From positions 1 to 64,000 of the forward strand of contig NZ_PCOU01000011.1 of NCBI RefSeq assembly GCF_002979455.1: a stretch of 64,000 nucleotides of DNA, written 5' to 3'. Both the position numbers and the translations under genes were made by a program. Under the pieces are notes generated by a model. The model saw only the letters and a program-made list of their open reading frames with translations, did no database searches and had not been told where the DNA came from. The DNA is from Chryseobacterium sp. MYb7. GTDB lineage: Bacteria > Bacteroidota > Bacteroidia > Flavobacteriales > Weeksellaceae. Shown here piece after piece: positions 28,553-35,724 of the stretch (its first letter is position 1; the number at the start of each line of letters is the position of its first letter).

Positions 28553-28602
28553 AAACACTAACGGCGCTAATATTTTTCACAAATAGACACAAATGTTTAA
28601 GC
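28552..28602 (+). repeat. Dispersed repeat TAAACACYAAY, copy 2
   Basis: Aligns with the minus strand of 21144-21197, sharing TAAACACYAAYRRCRCTAAT and the ensuing TTTTC...ACACAA stretch. Confidence 0.55.
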
Positions 28603-28632
28603 ATAAATTGCATGCTTATAAAGCATTACAAT

Positions 28633-30423
28633 TTACAATCTTTTTATTTCTTTTCTTTTTAAATCTATTTCAAAATGATCTGACGGATCTCCATTGGAAA
28701 GTAATGAAAGAATTTTGAAAACAGATTTTAACTGCTGAACAAATGGGTCATCTTTCGAGTCTTGATCCTTGTACAATTTCTCCAATAACTGATACTGCTT
28801 CAGTCTCTCTTCGGGAATGTCCTTTTTTGCGAGCTCATCAGCGGATTGAAATTTATATAGATCCAGCAACAGATCATCAAAAGACCATTTTTTAAAGTCT
28901 TCAGAAGTGATTCTTTTTTCTTTTAGTTGATCTTTATTTTGAATGAGTAAGAGAAGGTCTTCACCATTTAAATTTTTAGTTTTTTCAATAAAATCTTTCG
29001 GCCAGTCATCCGGAATCATCCGTAGGCGAACCAGTTCTTTTAAATGAAAGAGCATGAAATCATGATAGGATTTTGTCTTTAAAATATCTTTATTCCATAG
29101 TATTTTACCTGTGCTGTTTTGTAAAGCTTCATATTCCTTTTCATATAATGGAAACAATTCATCGAAGCGAGGAACTTCACTTAAAACCTCTGTTTGCACT
29201 TCCATCTTATCGGGAGATTGGATGGTCAGAATTTTATATGCAGGAAGATAAGCTGCCAGTGATGGTACCTGAACATTTACTAAAATGTTATCTCCTTCCC
29301 TTCCGATTCCTGTATCATTAATGTGCATATGACCTGCAAAATGAATCTGTAAACCAGCTTCAGCAAAAACTTTTGCGACTTCTTCCTGAGGAACACGTTC
29401 CAATTGCCACTTTTTCTCACCTAACAAACTTTTAATCTCCTGCGTTGCTCCATCATTGAAATCAATCATAGGGTAATGGGTAAATGCAATCAGGGTTTTA
29501 TTGTTTTTCTTTGCTTCAACAGACAATTTTTTTACCCATGGGATTAAATGCTGTTTGTTGGTCAGTACATTATTATAGCCGATACTTGCTCCTTTATAGT
29601 TGGACGTATTTTCAGGGTGTTCATTGATGTTTTTCGGAACATAAGTATTCCCATCTATAGCAATCATCCATACATCTTTCACAGGTTCAACAACATAACT
29701 TAAATCAGGAACAGAAAAACCTTTTGTTACTTCATACATTCTTTTGGAATAATCTGCAGCCTGGATTCCTTTTTTATAATTATAATTTTTAAAAGGATTA
29801 TGATCAAATGGTGTACCCCAGTACAAATCTTCTTCTTTGGGATAGAATCCAAAATCTTTTAATTCATTCAAAATTTCAAGATACCCTGATTCGGCAATAT
29901 CTTTTGTGATCACTTTATCCGTTGTTTTTCCGATATTCTCTTTGCTGTAAATCCCCAATGGCTTTCCATCCTGCCCAAGGAAATCATCTTTTCCTCCTTC
30001 ATTTCTGAAAGGTCCTACCGGATCATGGTTCCCTGTTGTTAAATAAAAACGAATTCCATATTTCTGATGATACTTTTCTAAAATAGCATGCAGCCCACGA
30101 AGGTTATAAGCTTGTCCATCATCTGAAAAATCGCCGGGCATGGCTACAATTTTAATTCCTTTTGTGGCAATATCATTCAGTGCTTTGAGAAAAGCAAAAT
30201 AGTTCTCATTGAAAATTCTGGTAGAGTGCAATTGAGAATCCATTGTTCTCAGAATAGTAGGTTTTCCTGTTCCACGATTCATAATTCCTTTAAAATTCTG
30301 ATCTGAAAAACTCCCGTACAAATCCTGAAAATGCACATCAGAAAGAAATGCAATCTGTACCGGTTTCTGTGCGGATAAAAACGGAGCTATAAAAATGAAA
30401 CAGGAGAATATTATTTTATTCAT
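28633..30423 (-). CDS. Secreted calcineurin-like metallophosphoesterase
   Basis: A 596-residue protein with a signal peptide (MNKIIFSCFIFIAPFLSAQ). All the metal-binding blocks of the calcineurin-like phosphoesterase fold are present: SDVH (Asp29, His31), GDFSDDG, TGNHDP, THYPMID and GHMH. It probably acts in the periplasm or outside the cell on phosphomono- or diesters. The last 200 residues form a helical, Lys/Asp/Leu-rich extension not needed for the fold, of unknown role. The minus-strand TM-protein gene lies 74 bp upstream. It converges with the PI-PLC gene. Confidence 0.9.
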   Translation of the reverse strand: MNKIIFSCFIFIAPFLSAQKPVQIAFLSDVHFQDLYGSFSDQNFKGIMNRGTGKPTILRTMDSQLHSTRIFNENYFAFLKALNDIATKGIKIVAMPGDFSDDGQAYNLRGLHAILEKYHQKYGIRFYLTTGNHDPVGPFRNEGGKDDFLGQDGKPLGIYSKENIGKTTDKVITKDIAESGYLEILNELKDFGFYPKEEDLYWGTPFDHNPFKNYNYKKGIQAADYSKRMYEVTKGFSVPDLSYVVEPVKDVWMIAIDGNTYVPKNINEHPENTSNYKGASIGYNNVLTNKQHLIPWVKKLSVEAKKNNKTLIAFTHYPMIDFNDGATQEIKSLLGEKKWQLERVPQEEVAKVFAEAGLQIHFAGHMHINDTGIGREGDNILVNVQVPSLAAYLPAYKILTIQSPDKMEVQTEVLSEVPRFDELFPLYEKEYEALQNSTGKILWNKDILKTKSYHDFMLFHLKELVRLRMIPDDWPKDFIEKTKNLNGEDLLLLIQNKDQLKEKRITSEDFKKWSFDDLLLDLYKFQSADELAKKDIPEERLKQYQLLEKLYKDQDSKDDPFVQQLKSVFKILSLLSNGDPSDHFEIDLKRKEIKRL

Positions 30424-30497
30424 CTTAAAATAAGACGAAATTACAGGAATAGATAAGGAATTATTTTAATTGAATTTTAAATAATTGTGAAGGAAAG

Positions 30498-31304
30498 TTA
30501 TTCTTCTATTAATAAAGCCCCGGCATTTTTTCCTGCATATTTTGTGATCATATGCCTGCTCGCATCTCTTAGACTTTTACCGTTGTCCGGATTGATTCCA
30601 TCCATTGTAAAAAAATCTACTGCATTATCATACTTTGTATACCAGGAGTTACCTAATCCGTTTTCTATTGTCAAAGTATCTGGCCTGGTAATTTTCTTAA
30701 AATATTTTAATCTAACAGTGTCAACGGGCAATAACTGATGTTTAGGGTTCTTATCATTACAAGAAGTTAATTTATATTCATCTCCATCCCAATACATACA
30801 TTGATTCTCTTCTTCAAATATTTTTAAACCTCCTTTTCCTGAAGAAAAACTTGCAAATAAAATTAAAACCATTGCTCCTATTCCCATCCCGTTTTTTGCC
30901 ATCTGTGGAATATTGAAAACAGGTGCATTGGTAATGTTTATAATTATTTTAGAAAGCTTTTCTGACAAAGAATCTTCATCATTTCCAATTCTCATTTCTA
31001 TCTGAGTCTCTCCATGATCTTTTTTAATTGTATAATTTTCAGAAAAATCTTCAAAATTATCATAACCAACATACCAACTTAATTGGTCTAAAGTAATTGC
31101 ATCAATAGGATAGTCTTCATTTTTCTTTACCAATCTTTTATAGTATCGCACAAAAGTTCTTCCATCCTTAGAAGAACCAAACTTTTCCTCTAGTTTCTGG
31201 CTTAAAAAATCGAATACAGTACTATAAACATCTGTTTCAAGTTTAAGTTCTTTTTTTGCGGTTTCATATGCTGCTTTTATGAGCAATTTTCTTTTCTCAA
31301 ACAT
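30498..31304 (-). CDS. One-TM protein of unknown family in the 2CS regulon
   Basis: A 268-residue protein. An open frame from a GTG at 31346 exists, but the predicted promoter (-7 box TAATTTGG at 31334-31341) would lie inside it, so the ATG at 31304 (MFEKRKLLIKAAY) is preferred. The N-terminal half is soluble, helical and charged. One hydrophobic segment (about residues 139-154, GMGIGAMVLILFASF) separates it from a C-terminal domain containing TRPDTLTIENGLGNSWYTKYDNAVDFFTMDG. I recognise no family. Its promoter carries the same inverted repeat as the second response regulator and the ten-gene operon, so it likely belongs to that regulon. It is divergent from the signalling genes. Confidence 0.7.
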   Translation of the reverse strand: MFEKRKLLIKAAYETAKKELKLETDVYSTVFDFLSQKLEEKFGSSKDGRTFVRYYKRLVKKNEDYPIDAITLDQLSWYVGYDNFEDFSENYTIKKDHGETQIEMRIGNDEDSLSEKLSKIIINITNAPVFNIPQMAKNGMGIGAMVLILFASFSSGKGGLKIFEEENQCMYWDGDEYKLTSCNDKNPKHQLLPVDTVRLKYFKKITRPDTLTIENGLGNSWYTKYDNAVDFFTMDGINPDNGKSLRDASRHMITKYAGKNAGALLIEE

Positions 31305-31333
31305 ACAATTTCGATAATGGATTAATATGCTGT

Positions 31334-31378
31334 CCAAATTAGACACATTTTAGACATTATAATTGCGGTTTCCCGTAA
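31334..31378 (-). promoter_or_regulatory. Operator and -7 box, site 1 (minus strand)
   Basis: On the minus strand TTACGGGAAACCGCAA (31378 to 31363) is followed after exactly 21 bp by TAATTTGG (31341 to 31334), a one-mismatch TAnnTTTG box. The inverted repeat matches TTACGGnnnnCCGTAA at all but one arm position. Confidence 0.65.
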
Positions 31379-31415
31379 ATAACAGCATTTTACAAGGCTT
31401 TGCTTGTCCACTCGC

Positions 31416-31431
31416 TGTCTTATATAAGACA
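31416..31431. promoter_or_regulatory. 16-bp perfect palindrome
   Basis: TGTCTTATATAAGACA is self-complementary without a loop, as expected for a dimeric DNA-binding protein. It lies 11 bp before a one-mismatch -7 box (GATATTTG, 31443-31450). Confidence 0.45.
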
Positions 31432-31449
31432 ACGTACTATCGGATATTT

Positions 31450-31610
31450 GTAAAAGAAATCAGGGACAAAAAATAAACAGAAAATCAAAACTCTGATTTC
31501 AAAAATCACCAGATAAAACGGAGGAAAACTCCGGGTTGGGAAGCAGATGTTTCTCCTCCGTTTTTGAAGGTTCACTTCCCAAAAAATTTAGAAGCGCTTC
31601 AATTTTTTTA
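31450..31610 (+). ncRNA. Candidate structured RNA or leader with its own terminator
   Basis: Several long complementary segments occur in a non-coding stretch. GAAATCAG (31456-31463) pairs with CTGATTTC (31493-31500). AAAACGGAGGA (31515-31525) pairs with TCCTCCGTTTT (31554-31564). A competing hairpin CGGAG-GAAAA-CTCCG (31519-31533) uses the same bases. TTGGGAAG (31536-31543), inside the loop of the long stem, pairs with CTTCCCAA (31575-31582) beyond it. The element ends in an A/T-flanked GAAGC/GCTTC hairpin and seven T. It matches no riboswitch class I recognise. It could be a free small RNA or a switch ahead of the gene at 31684. Confidence 0.4.
31581..31609 (+). terminator. Terminator at the end of the candidate RNA
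   Basis: AAAAAATT (31581-31588) pairs with AATTTTTT (31601-31608), with GAAGC/GCTTC inside, ending in a T run at 31603-31609. Confidence 0.55.
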
Positions 31611-31683
31611 ACCGTATAACACTGTCTGCGATCTGCTTCGCAGGGAAGAATACGAATGCTTTAACAATAAATTTTTTGAAAAA

Positions 31684-31881
31684 ATGATCGAAATTATATT
31701 GATGCTATTCGGTTTAGCATTCTCAAACAATACTGCCAATGCAACAACAGCAAATGATAATAACCCAACAACTGTAACCACACAATCTCAGGGAGAATCT
31801 TCAGATACTGGTGAAACTGGGGGCACAGGAGAAAGCGATACGGGAGGAGAAACAGGACAAATAATACCTCCAAGAAAATAA
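31684..31881 (+). CDS. Short secreted Thr/Gly/Glu-rich peptide
   Basis: A 65-residue product. The first 20 residues (MIEIILMLFGLAFSNNTANA) look like a signal peptide. The rest is low-complexity, rich in Thr, Gly, Glu and Ser with repeated TGET/TGGT units, ending in IIPPRK. No family is recognised. It has an ATG start and its own strong terminator immediately downstream (31887-31917), which argues that it is expressed. It lies between the candidate RNA and the histidine kinase gene. It could be a signal sensed by the kinase, but nothing in the sequence shows this. Confidence 0.55.
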   Translation: MIEIILMLFGLAFSNNTANATTANDNNPTTVTTQSQGESSDTGETGGTGESDTGGETGQIIPPRK

Positions 31882-31886
31882 CAAAG

Positions 31887-31917
31887 AAAGCGAAAGAATT
31901 ATCTTTCGCTTTTTTTA
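31887..31917 (+). terminator. Terminator after the short peptide gene
   Basis: AAAGCGAAAG (31887-31896) pairs perfectly with CTTTCGCTTT (31903-31912), followed by a T run. Confidence 0.85.
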
Positions 31918-31918
31918 T

Positions 31919-31926
31919 TAAATTTG
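31919..31926 (+). promoter_or_regulatory. -7 box of the histidine kinase gene
   Basis: TAAATTTG matches TAnnTTTG exactly. It lies only 11 bp before the TTG start at 31938, so the mRNA leader is nearly absent. The TTACGG operator is not present here. Confidence 0.5.
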
Positions 31927-31937
31927 AAAAAAAACCA

Positions 31938-33572
31938 TTGAAAGCTTATATAACTCTTCTATTAACCTTATCTGCTCTACTTTCTTGTTCAAAGAAGAAG
32001 CCTTCAGTAGCCGATCGAATAAATTACGATAAAGGTTATGATTATTTAGAGGCAGCAAAAAAAGACGCTGCATTTAAATATTTTAATAAGGCAAAAGATG
32101 ATTTTATTCAAAAAGGATATCCTTCTTATGCAGGCAATTGTTTAGTACTTATGGGAATCATCCAGTGTGAAGCTGGAGATTACTATGGAGCACAAGAAAC
32201 AGCTCTATCAGCTATCAAATTTCTAGATAAAAAAAAGGATTCGGTAGAAATTGTTTCCAATTACAATAATCTTGGTATTTCTTGCCAAAAATTAAAAGAC
32301 TATAAAAGAGCAGCAGAATTTTACAATCAGGCTTCAATATATGCTCAAGATTCAATTAAGCGATTCACTCTTCTTAACAATATGGCCGTTTCATATGTAT
32401 ATTTGAGAGAATACAATAGAGCAATTAATATTTACAAAAGCATTTTATCCTCCAATATTGAAAAAAATTCTGTTATTTTCTCTAAAGCTTATGACAATTT
32501 AGCTTTTGCAAAATTTAAACAAAACGTTCAATATAATGCAGAATATGAGCTGAACGAGGCTTTTCAAATTCGAGAGAAGTTGAAAGATAATGATGGACTA
32601 AATGCAAGTTTTTCTCACTTAACAGAATATTTTGAGAATCGTGATGTTATAAAAGCTCTTTTTTATGCAAAAAAAATGTTCCAGACTGCCTCAGTTAATA
32701 AAAGTCCTGATGACAAATTAGAAGCCCTCCAAAAAATAATACAATTAGAAAAACCTGAAAATATAAAAACAACTTTCAAGCAATATCAAAATCTGAAGGA
32801 TAGCTTAGAAACAGCTAGAAATAAGTCTAAAAATCAATTTGCTTTAGAAAGATACGATTCTGAAAAACTGAAAAGAGAAAATATAGAAAAGGATAATAAT
32901 ATTTTAAAACTTTTAATTGGAGTGGTTATATTAATTGTTGCAATTATATTTATTGTAATTGGTTACAGAAGAAGACAATTAAAATTAAAGCAAGAAAAAG
33001 AAATCGAAATAAAAAACACCCAGCTTAAGATGTCTAAAAAGGTTCATGATGTAGTTGCCAATGGGATTTATCAGGTGATGACAAAGATTGAGAACCAGGA
33101 AGACTTTGACCGGGATAAAGCCCTTGATGAACTGGAATTTGTGTATGAAAAATCAAGGGATATTTCCTATGATAAAATTGGCGAAGAAAAAGAGTTTAGT
33201 AAAGTAATTTCAGAGCTTATTGCTTCTTTCAATAGTGAAACCGTAAAAACCTTCACAGCAGGAAACAGTCCTTCAATTTGGGAATCTATTTCTGCTACAG
33301 CTAAAGAGGAAGTTTATCAAATGATCCGCGAACTGATGGTGAATATGAAAAAACACAGCCATGCCAGTCATGTGGCCGTGAAGTTTGAAAAAATAAACAA
33401 TCTTGTTGATATTCAATACAAAGACAATGGAATAGGAATTTCCGGAGATCTTATTTATAAAAATGGGCTGCGTAATACGGCATCCCGTATAGAAGCGATA
33501 AACGGAACCATTACTTTTGACACCAAAATTGAAAAAGGACTGAAGGTAAATCTTTCATTCCCTGCTTCCTAA
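31938..33572 (+). CDS. TPR sensor histidine kinase with lipoprotein signal
   Basis: A 544-residue kinase starting at TTG; no ATG lies near, and the TTG yields a good lipoprotein signal (MKAYITLLLTLSALLSC, Cys17). Residues about 25-300 form TPR repeats that should lie in the periplasm. One TM helix spans about 324-343, followed by a short coiled linker. The phosphoacceptor region KKVHDVVANGIYQV has His near residue 370, as in HisKA_3/NarX-type kinases. The ATPase domain shows the N box (NMKKHSHASH) and G box (DNGIGI). It presumably phosphorylates the response regulator encoded 10 bp downstream, and maybe the second one. The TPR sensor suggests a protein or peptide ligand. Confidence 0.88.
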   Translation: MKAYITLLLTLSALLSCSKKKPSVADRINYDKGYDYLEAAKKDAAFKYFNKAKDDFIQKGYPSYAGNCLVLMGIIQCEAGDYYGAQETALSAIKFLDKKKDSVEIVSNYNNLGISCQKLKDYKRAAEFYNQASIYAQDSIKRFTLLNNMAVSYVYLREYNRAINIYKSILSSNIEKNSVIFSKAYDNLAFAKFKQNVQYNAEYELNEAFQIREKLKDNDGLNASFSHLTEYFENRDVIKALFYAKKMFQTASVNKSPDDKLEALQKIIQLEKPENIKTTFKQYQNLKDSLETARNKSKNQFALERYDSEKLKRENIEKDNNILKLLIGVVILIVAIIFIVIGYRRRQLKLKQEKEIEIKNTQLKMSKKVHDVVANGIYQVMTKIENQEDFDRDKALDELEFVYEKSRDISYDKIGEEKEFSKVISELIASFNSETVKTFTAGNSPSIWESISATAKEEVYQMIRELMVNMKKHSHASHVAVKFEKINNLVDIQYKDNGIGISGDLIYKNGLRNTASRIEAINGTITFDTKIEKGLKVNLSFPAS

Positions 33573-33582
33573 TCATATAGCC

Positions 33583-34245
33583 ATGTTCAAAAAAGTTTTA
33601 ATCGTTGAAGACCAGGAAATAATGAACCAGGGAATCCTGAACACGATAAAAGAATTAAATATCCCTGACTTTGATTATGTAATGTATTGTGATGAAGCTT
33701 TAAGCAGGATCAAAACAGCTTTAGAAAAGAAAAGTCCTTACGATCTTCTTATCGCTGATCTGTCGTTTGAAAAAGATCATATTCCTCAGCAGATTCGTTC
33801 CGGTCAGGAGCTTATTTCTGAGGTAAAAAAGGTTCAGCCTGAGCTAAAAACAGTTGTGTTTTCTGTAGAAAAGAAAGCTAAAACAATTGATGATCTTTAC
33901 AAAAAATATAAAGTTGACGGATTTGTGAGTAAGGCGAGACGTGATGGGCAAGACCTGAAAAGCACAATACGGAAAATCTTTAATGGAGAGATTGTAATTC
34001 CTCAGGAAGTTATCAATACAATGCGCCATATTTCTTCTGAATTTGATGTGTATGATATGAAATTAATTGAACTGCTTGCCAAAGGTCTTAAACAAAATGA
34101 AATAAGCACCTATCTGAAAGAGCATCGAATGACGCCTTATGGTATTAGATCTATTGAAAAAAGATTGAACGAACTCCGTGACAGTCTTGGCGCAAAAAAC
34201 AATATTGAGATGATCGTAACCTGTAAAGATATTGGCCTCATCTGA
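33583..34245 (+). CDS. LuxR-type response regulator 1
   Basis: A 220-residue regulator. The receiver domain (residues 1-130) has the acidic pair VEDQ and the phosphoacceptor Asp59 in YDLLIADLS, plus a Lys near residue 112 (GFVSKAR). The C-terminal HTH of LuxR/NarL type (about residues 155-215) contains LLAKGLKQNEISTYL and RSIEKRLNELRDSLGAKN. It lies 10 bp after the kinase gene and is its likely partner. It is a close paralogue of the next gene. It may bind the inverted repeat TTACGGnnnnCCGTAA found at three promoters around it. Confidence 0.88.
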   Translation: MFKKVLIVEDQEIMNQGILNTIKELNIPDFDYVMYCDEALSRIKTALEKKSPYDLLIADLSFEKDHIPQQIRSGQELISEVKKVQPELKTVVFSVEKKAKTIDDLYKKYKVDGFVSKARRDGQDLKSTIRKIFNGEIVIPQEVINTMRHISSEFDVYDMKLIELLAKGLKQNEISTYLKEHRMTPYGIRSIEKRLNELRDSLGAKNNIEMIVTCKDIGLI

Positions 34246-34280
34246 TCAAATCTGATGAAAAGGTTATTTTTTCGCTTTAT

Positions 34281-34325
34281 TTACGGGATCACGTAATGAT
34301 GAAAAAATAAATGAATATACTTTTG
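34281..34325 (+). promoter_or_regulatory. Operator and -7 box, site 2
   Basis: TTACGGGATCACGTAA (34281-34296; five-base arms perfect) is followed after exactly 21 bp by TACTTTTG (34318-34325), a perfect -7 box. The second response regulator starts at 34362. Confidence 0.7.
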
Positions 34326-34361
34326 AGGTCTTAACCTATTTTTTAATTAAATCGTATAACC

Positions 34362-35027
34362 ATGTTCAAAAAAGTTTTAATTGCCGAAGACCATGAAAGC
34401 ATCAATATTTCCGTTCAGAAAACCCTTGAGGATCTAAATATTCCCAACGTAGATTATGTATACTATTGTGATGATGCCGTAGGAAAAATACAGAAAGCTT
34501 TAAGGGAAGAACACCCATACGACTTGTTGATTACAGATCTTTATTATGAGGAAGATCATCATGAACAGAATCTTAAAGACGGAAAAGACCTCATCAGAAA
34601 AGCAAAAGAGATACAGCCCAACCTTAAAGTCATTGTATTTTCAGCGGAACATAAAACAGGGGTAATAGAAAATCTTTTTTCAGATTATCACATTAACGGT
34701 TATGTTCGTAAAGCCAGAAATGATTCAAAAGATTTAAAAAAATCAATTACCTCCGTATACATTGGTGAAGAATATTTATCTTTTGATCTCAAGCAGGATA
34801 TGAAAAAATTCAATAGCTATGAATTTTCTACCTATGATATTACACTTGTTTCTCTCCTTTCTAAAGGAATTTTACAAAAAAATATACCTGTACATCTTGA
34901 GGAAAGAAATATTAGACCCGCCAGCCTCAGCAGCGTGGAAAAAAGGCTAAACAGCCTGAAAGAAGATCTTGAAGTAAAAAGTAATGAGCAGCTGGTGGCC
35001 TTCTGCAAGGATATTGGGATTATATAA
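34362..35027 (+). CDS. LuxR-type response regulator 2
   Basis: A 221-residue paralogue of the preceding regulator, beginning with the same MFKKVLI and sharing Asp59 (YDLLITDLYY), the Lys region (YVRKAR) and the C-terminal HTH with SSVEKRLNSLKEDL. The two arose by tandem duplication. Unlike the first, this copy has its own promoter with the shared operator, so it may be controlled by the first regulator or by itself. The recognition helices differ, so the DNA targets may not be the same. It is followed by a terminator at 35048-35083. Confidence 0.87.
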   Translation: MFKKVLIAEDHESINISVQKTLEDLNIPNVDYVYYCDDAVGKIQKALREEHPYDLLITDLYYEEDHHEQNLKDGKDLIRKAKEIQPNLKVIVFSAEHKTGVIENLFSDYHINGYVRKARNDSKDLKKSITSVYIGEEYLSFDLKQDMKKFNSYEFSTYDITLVSLLSKGILQKNIPVHLEERNIRPASLSSVEKRLNSLKEDLEVKSNEQLVAFCKDIGII

Positions 35028-35047
35028 AAACAATTCATCTCACTTAC

Positions 35048-35083
35048 AACCTTTCAAATTTTTTGAAAGGTTTTTTATTTTTT
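35048..35083 (+). terminator. Terminator after response regulator 2
   Basis: AACCTTTCAAA (35048-35058) pairs perfectly with TTTGAAAGGTT (35062-35072), then TTTTATTTTTT. Confidence 0.85.
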
Positions 35084-35090
35084 GCTCGTT

Positions 35091-35135
35091 TTACGGTTTT
35101 CCGTAATGAACCAAAATTTAATGCTCATATTTTTG
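35091..35135 (+). promoter_or_regulatory. Operator and -7 box, site 3
   Basis: TTACGGTTTTCCGTAA (35091-35106), a perfect six-base-arm inverted repeat, is followed after exactly 21 bp by TATTTTTG (35128-35135). It drives the ten-gene operon starting at 35165. Confidence 0.75.
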
Positions 35136-35164
35136 GAGTGTTAAAACAATAAACAATTTTTATT

Positions 35165-35371
35165 ATGAAAAAGTACTATGTAAACAAAAAAGCTCAAGCA
35201 AATGGAGACCATGAAGTACATCATGAAAACTGTATATATCTCCCGAGCATTGATAACAGAAAATATTTAGGTCAGTTTTCGTCTTGTAAAGACGCAGTAA
35301 GAGAAGCAAAAAGAGATTATTCGAAAGCGAATGGCTGCAAAACGTGTTCTAACGAATGTCACACAAGCTAA
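35165..35371 (+). CDS. Small Cys/His protein, first gene of the operon
   Basis: A 68-residue, basic, soluble protein beginning MKKYYVNKKAQANGDHEVHHENC and ending GCKTCSNECHTS. The pattern of His-His, Cys23, Cys40 and the C-terminal Cys-X2-Cys could bind a metal. I recall small flavobacterial proteins of this type next to YegP-like genes, but no function is known. It opens a run of ten genes with gaps of 1-15 bp, transcribed from the operator-bearing promoter at 35091-35135. Confidence 0.75.
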   Translation: MKKYYVNKKAQANGDHEVHHENCIYLPSIDNRKYLGQFSSCKDAVREAKRDYSKANGCKTCSNECHTS

Positions 35372-35381
35372 AATAGTAATC

Positions 35382-35720
35382 ATGGGAAAATTTATCATCA
35401 CACAAAGAATCAACAACGAATATCAGTTTAATCTGAAGGCCGGAAATGGCGAAATTATTTTAACGAGCGAAGGATATGTCCAGAAAGCATCTTGCCAAAA
35501 AGGAATTGAATCTGTAAAAGTTAATTCACAAGACCTTTCGAGATACGACAAAAGGGTTGCGAAAAACGGAAAAGATTATTTCGTTTTAAAAGCAAGAAAC
35601 GGAGAAATCATCGGGAACAGTCAAATGTACAGCTCAAAGTCCGGACTGGAGAATGGCATTGCATCCGTAAAAGCAAATGCTCCAACAGCAGAAATCGTTG
35701 ATGAAACTTTAAAAAAATAA
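35382..35720 (+). CDS. YegP/DUF1508 family protein
   Basis: A 112-residue protein with two tandem DUF1508 (YegP) repeats, FNLKAGNGEIILTSEGY and FVLKARNGEIIGNSQMY, each followed by a helix with GI.SVK. I start it at the ATG at 35382 (MGKFIITQR). A longer frame from 35331 would overlap the previous gene in another frame. YegP-like proteins are widespread, small and of unknown function. The gene is 10 bp after the first and 4 bp before the nuclease-like gene. Confidence 0.85.
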   Translation: MGKFIITQRINNEYQFNLKAGNGEIILTSEGYVQKASCQKGIESVKVNSQDLSRYDKRVAKNGKDYFVLKARNGEIIGNSQMYSSKSGLENGIASVKANAPTAEIVDETLKK

Positions 35721-35724
35721 TACT

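Noticed and set aside
31305-31346. GTG-initiated N-terminal extension of the minus-strand TM protein
   Set aside because: The -7 box that is correctly spaced from the operator falls inside this extension, so the ATG at 31304 is the likely start.
31515-31564. Signal recognition particle RNA, because of a GAAGCAG sequence
   Set aside because: The conserved SRP domain (GGAA tetraloop flanked by the symmetric internal loop) is not present.
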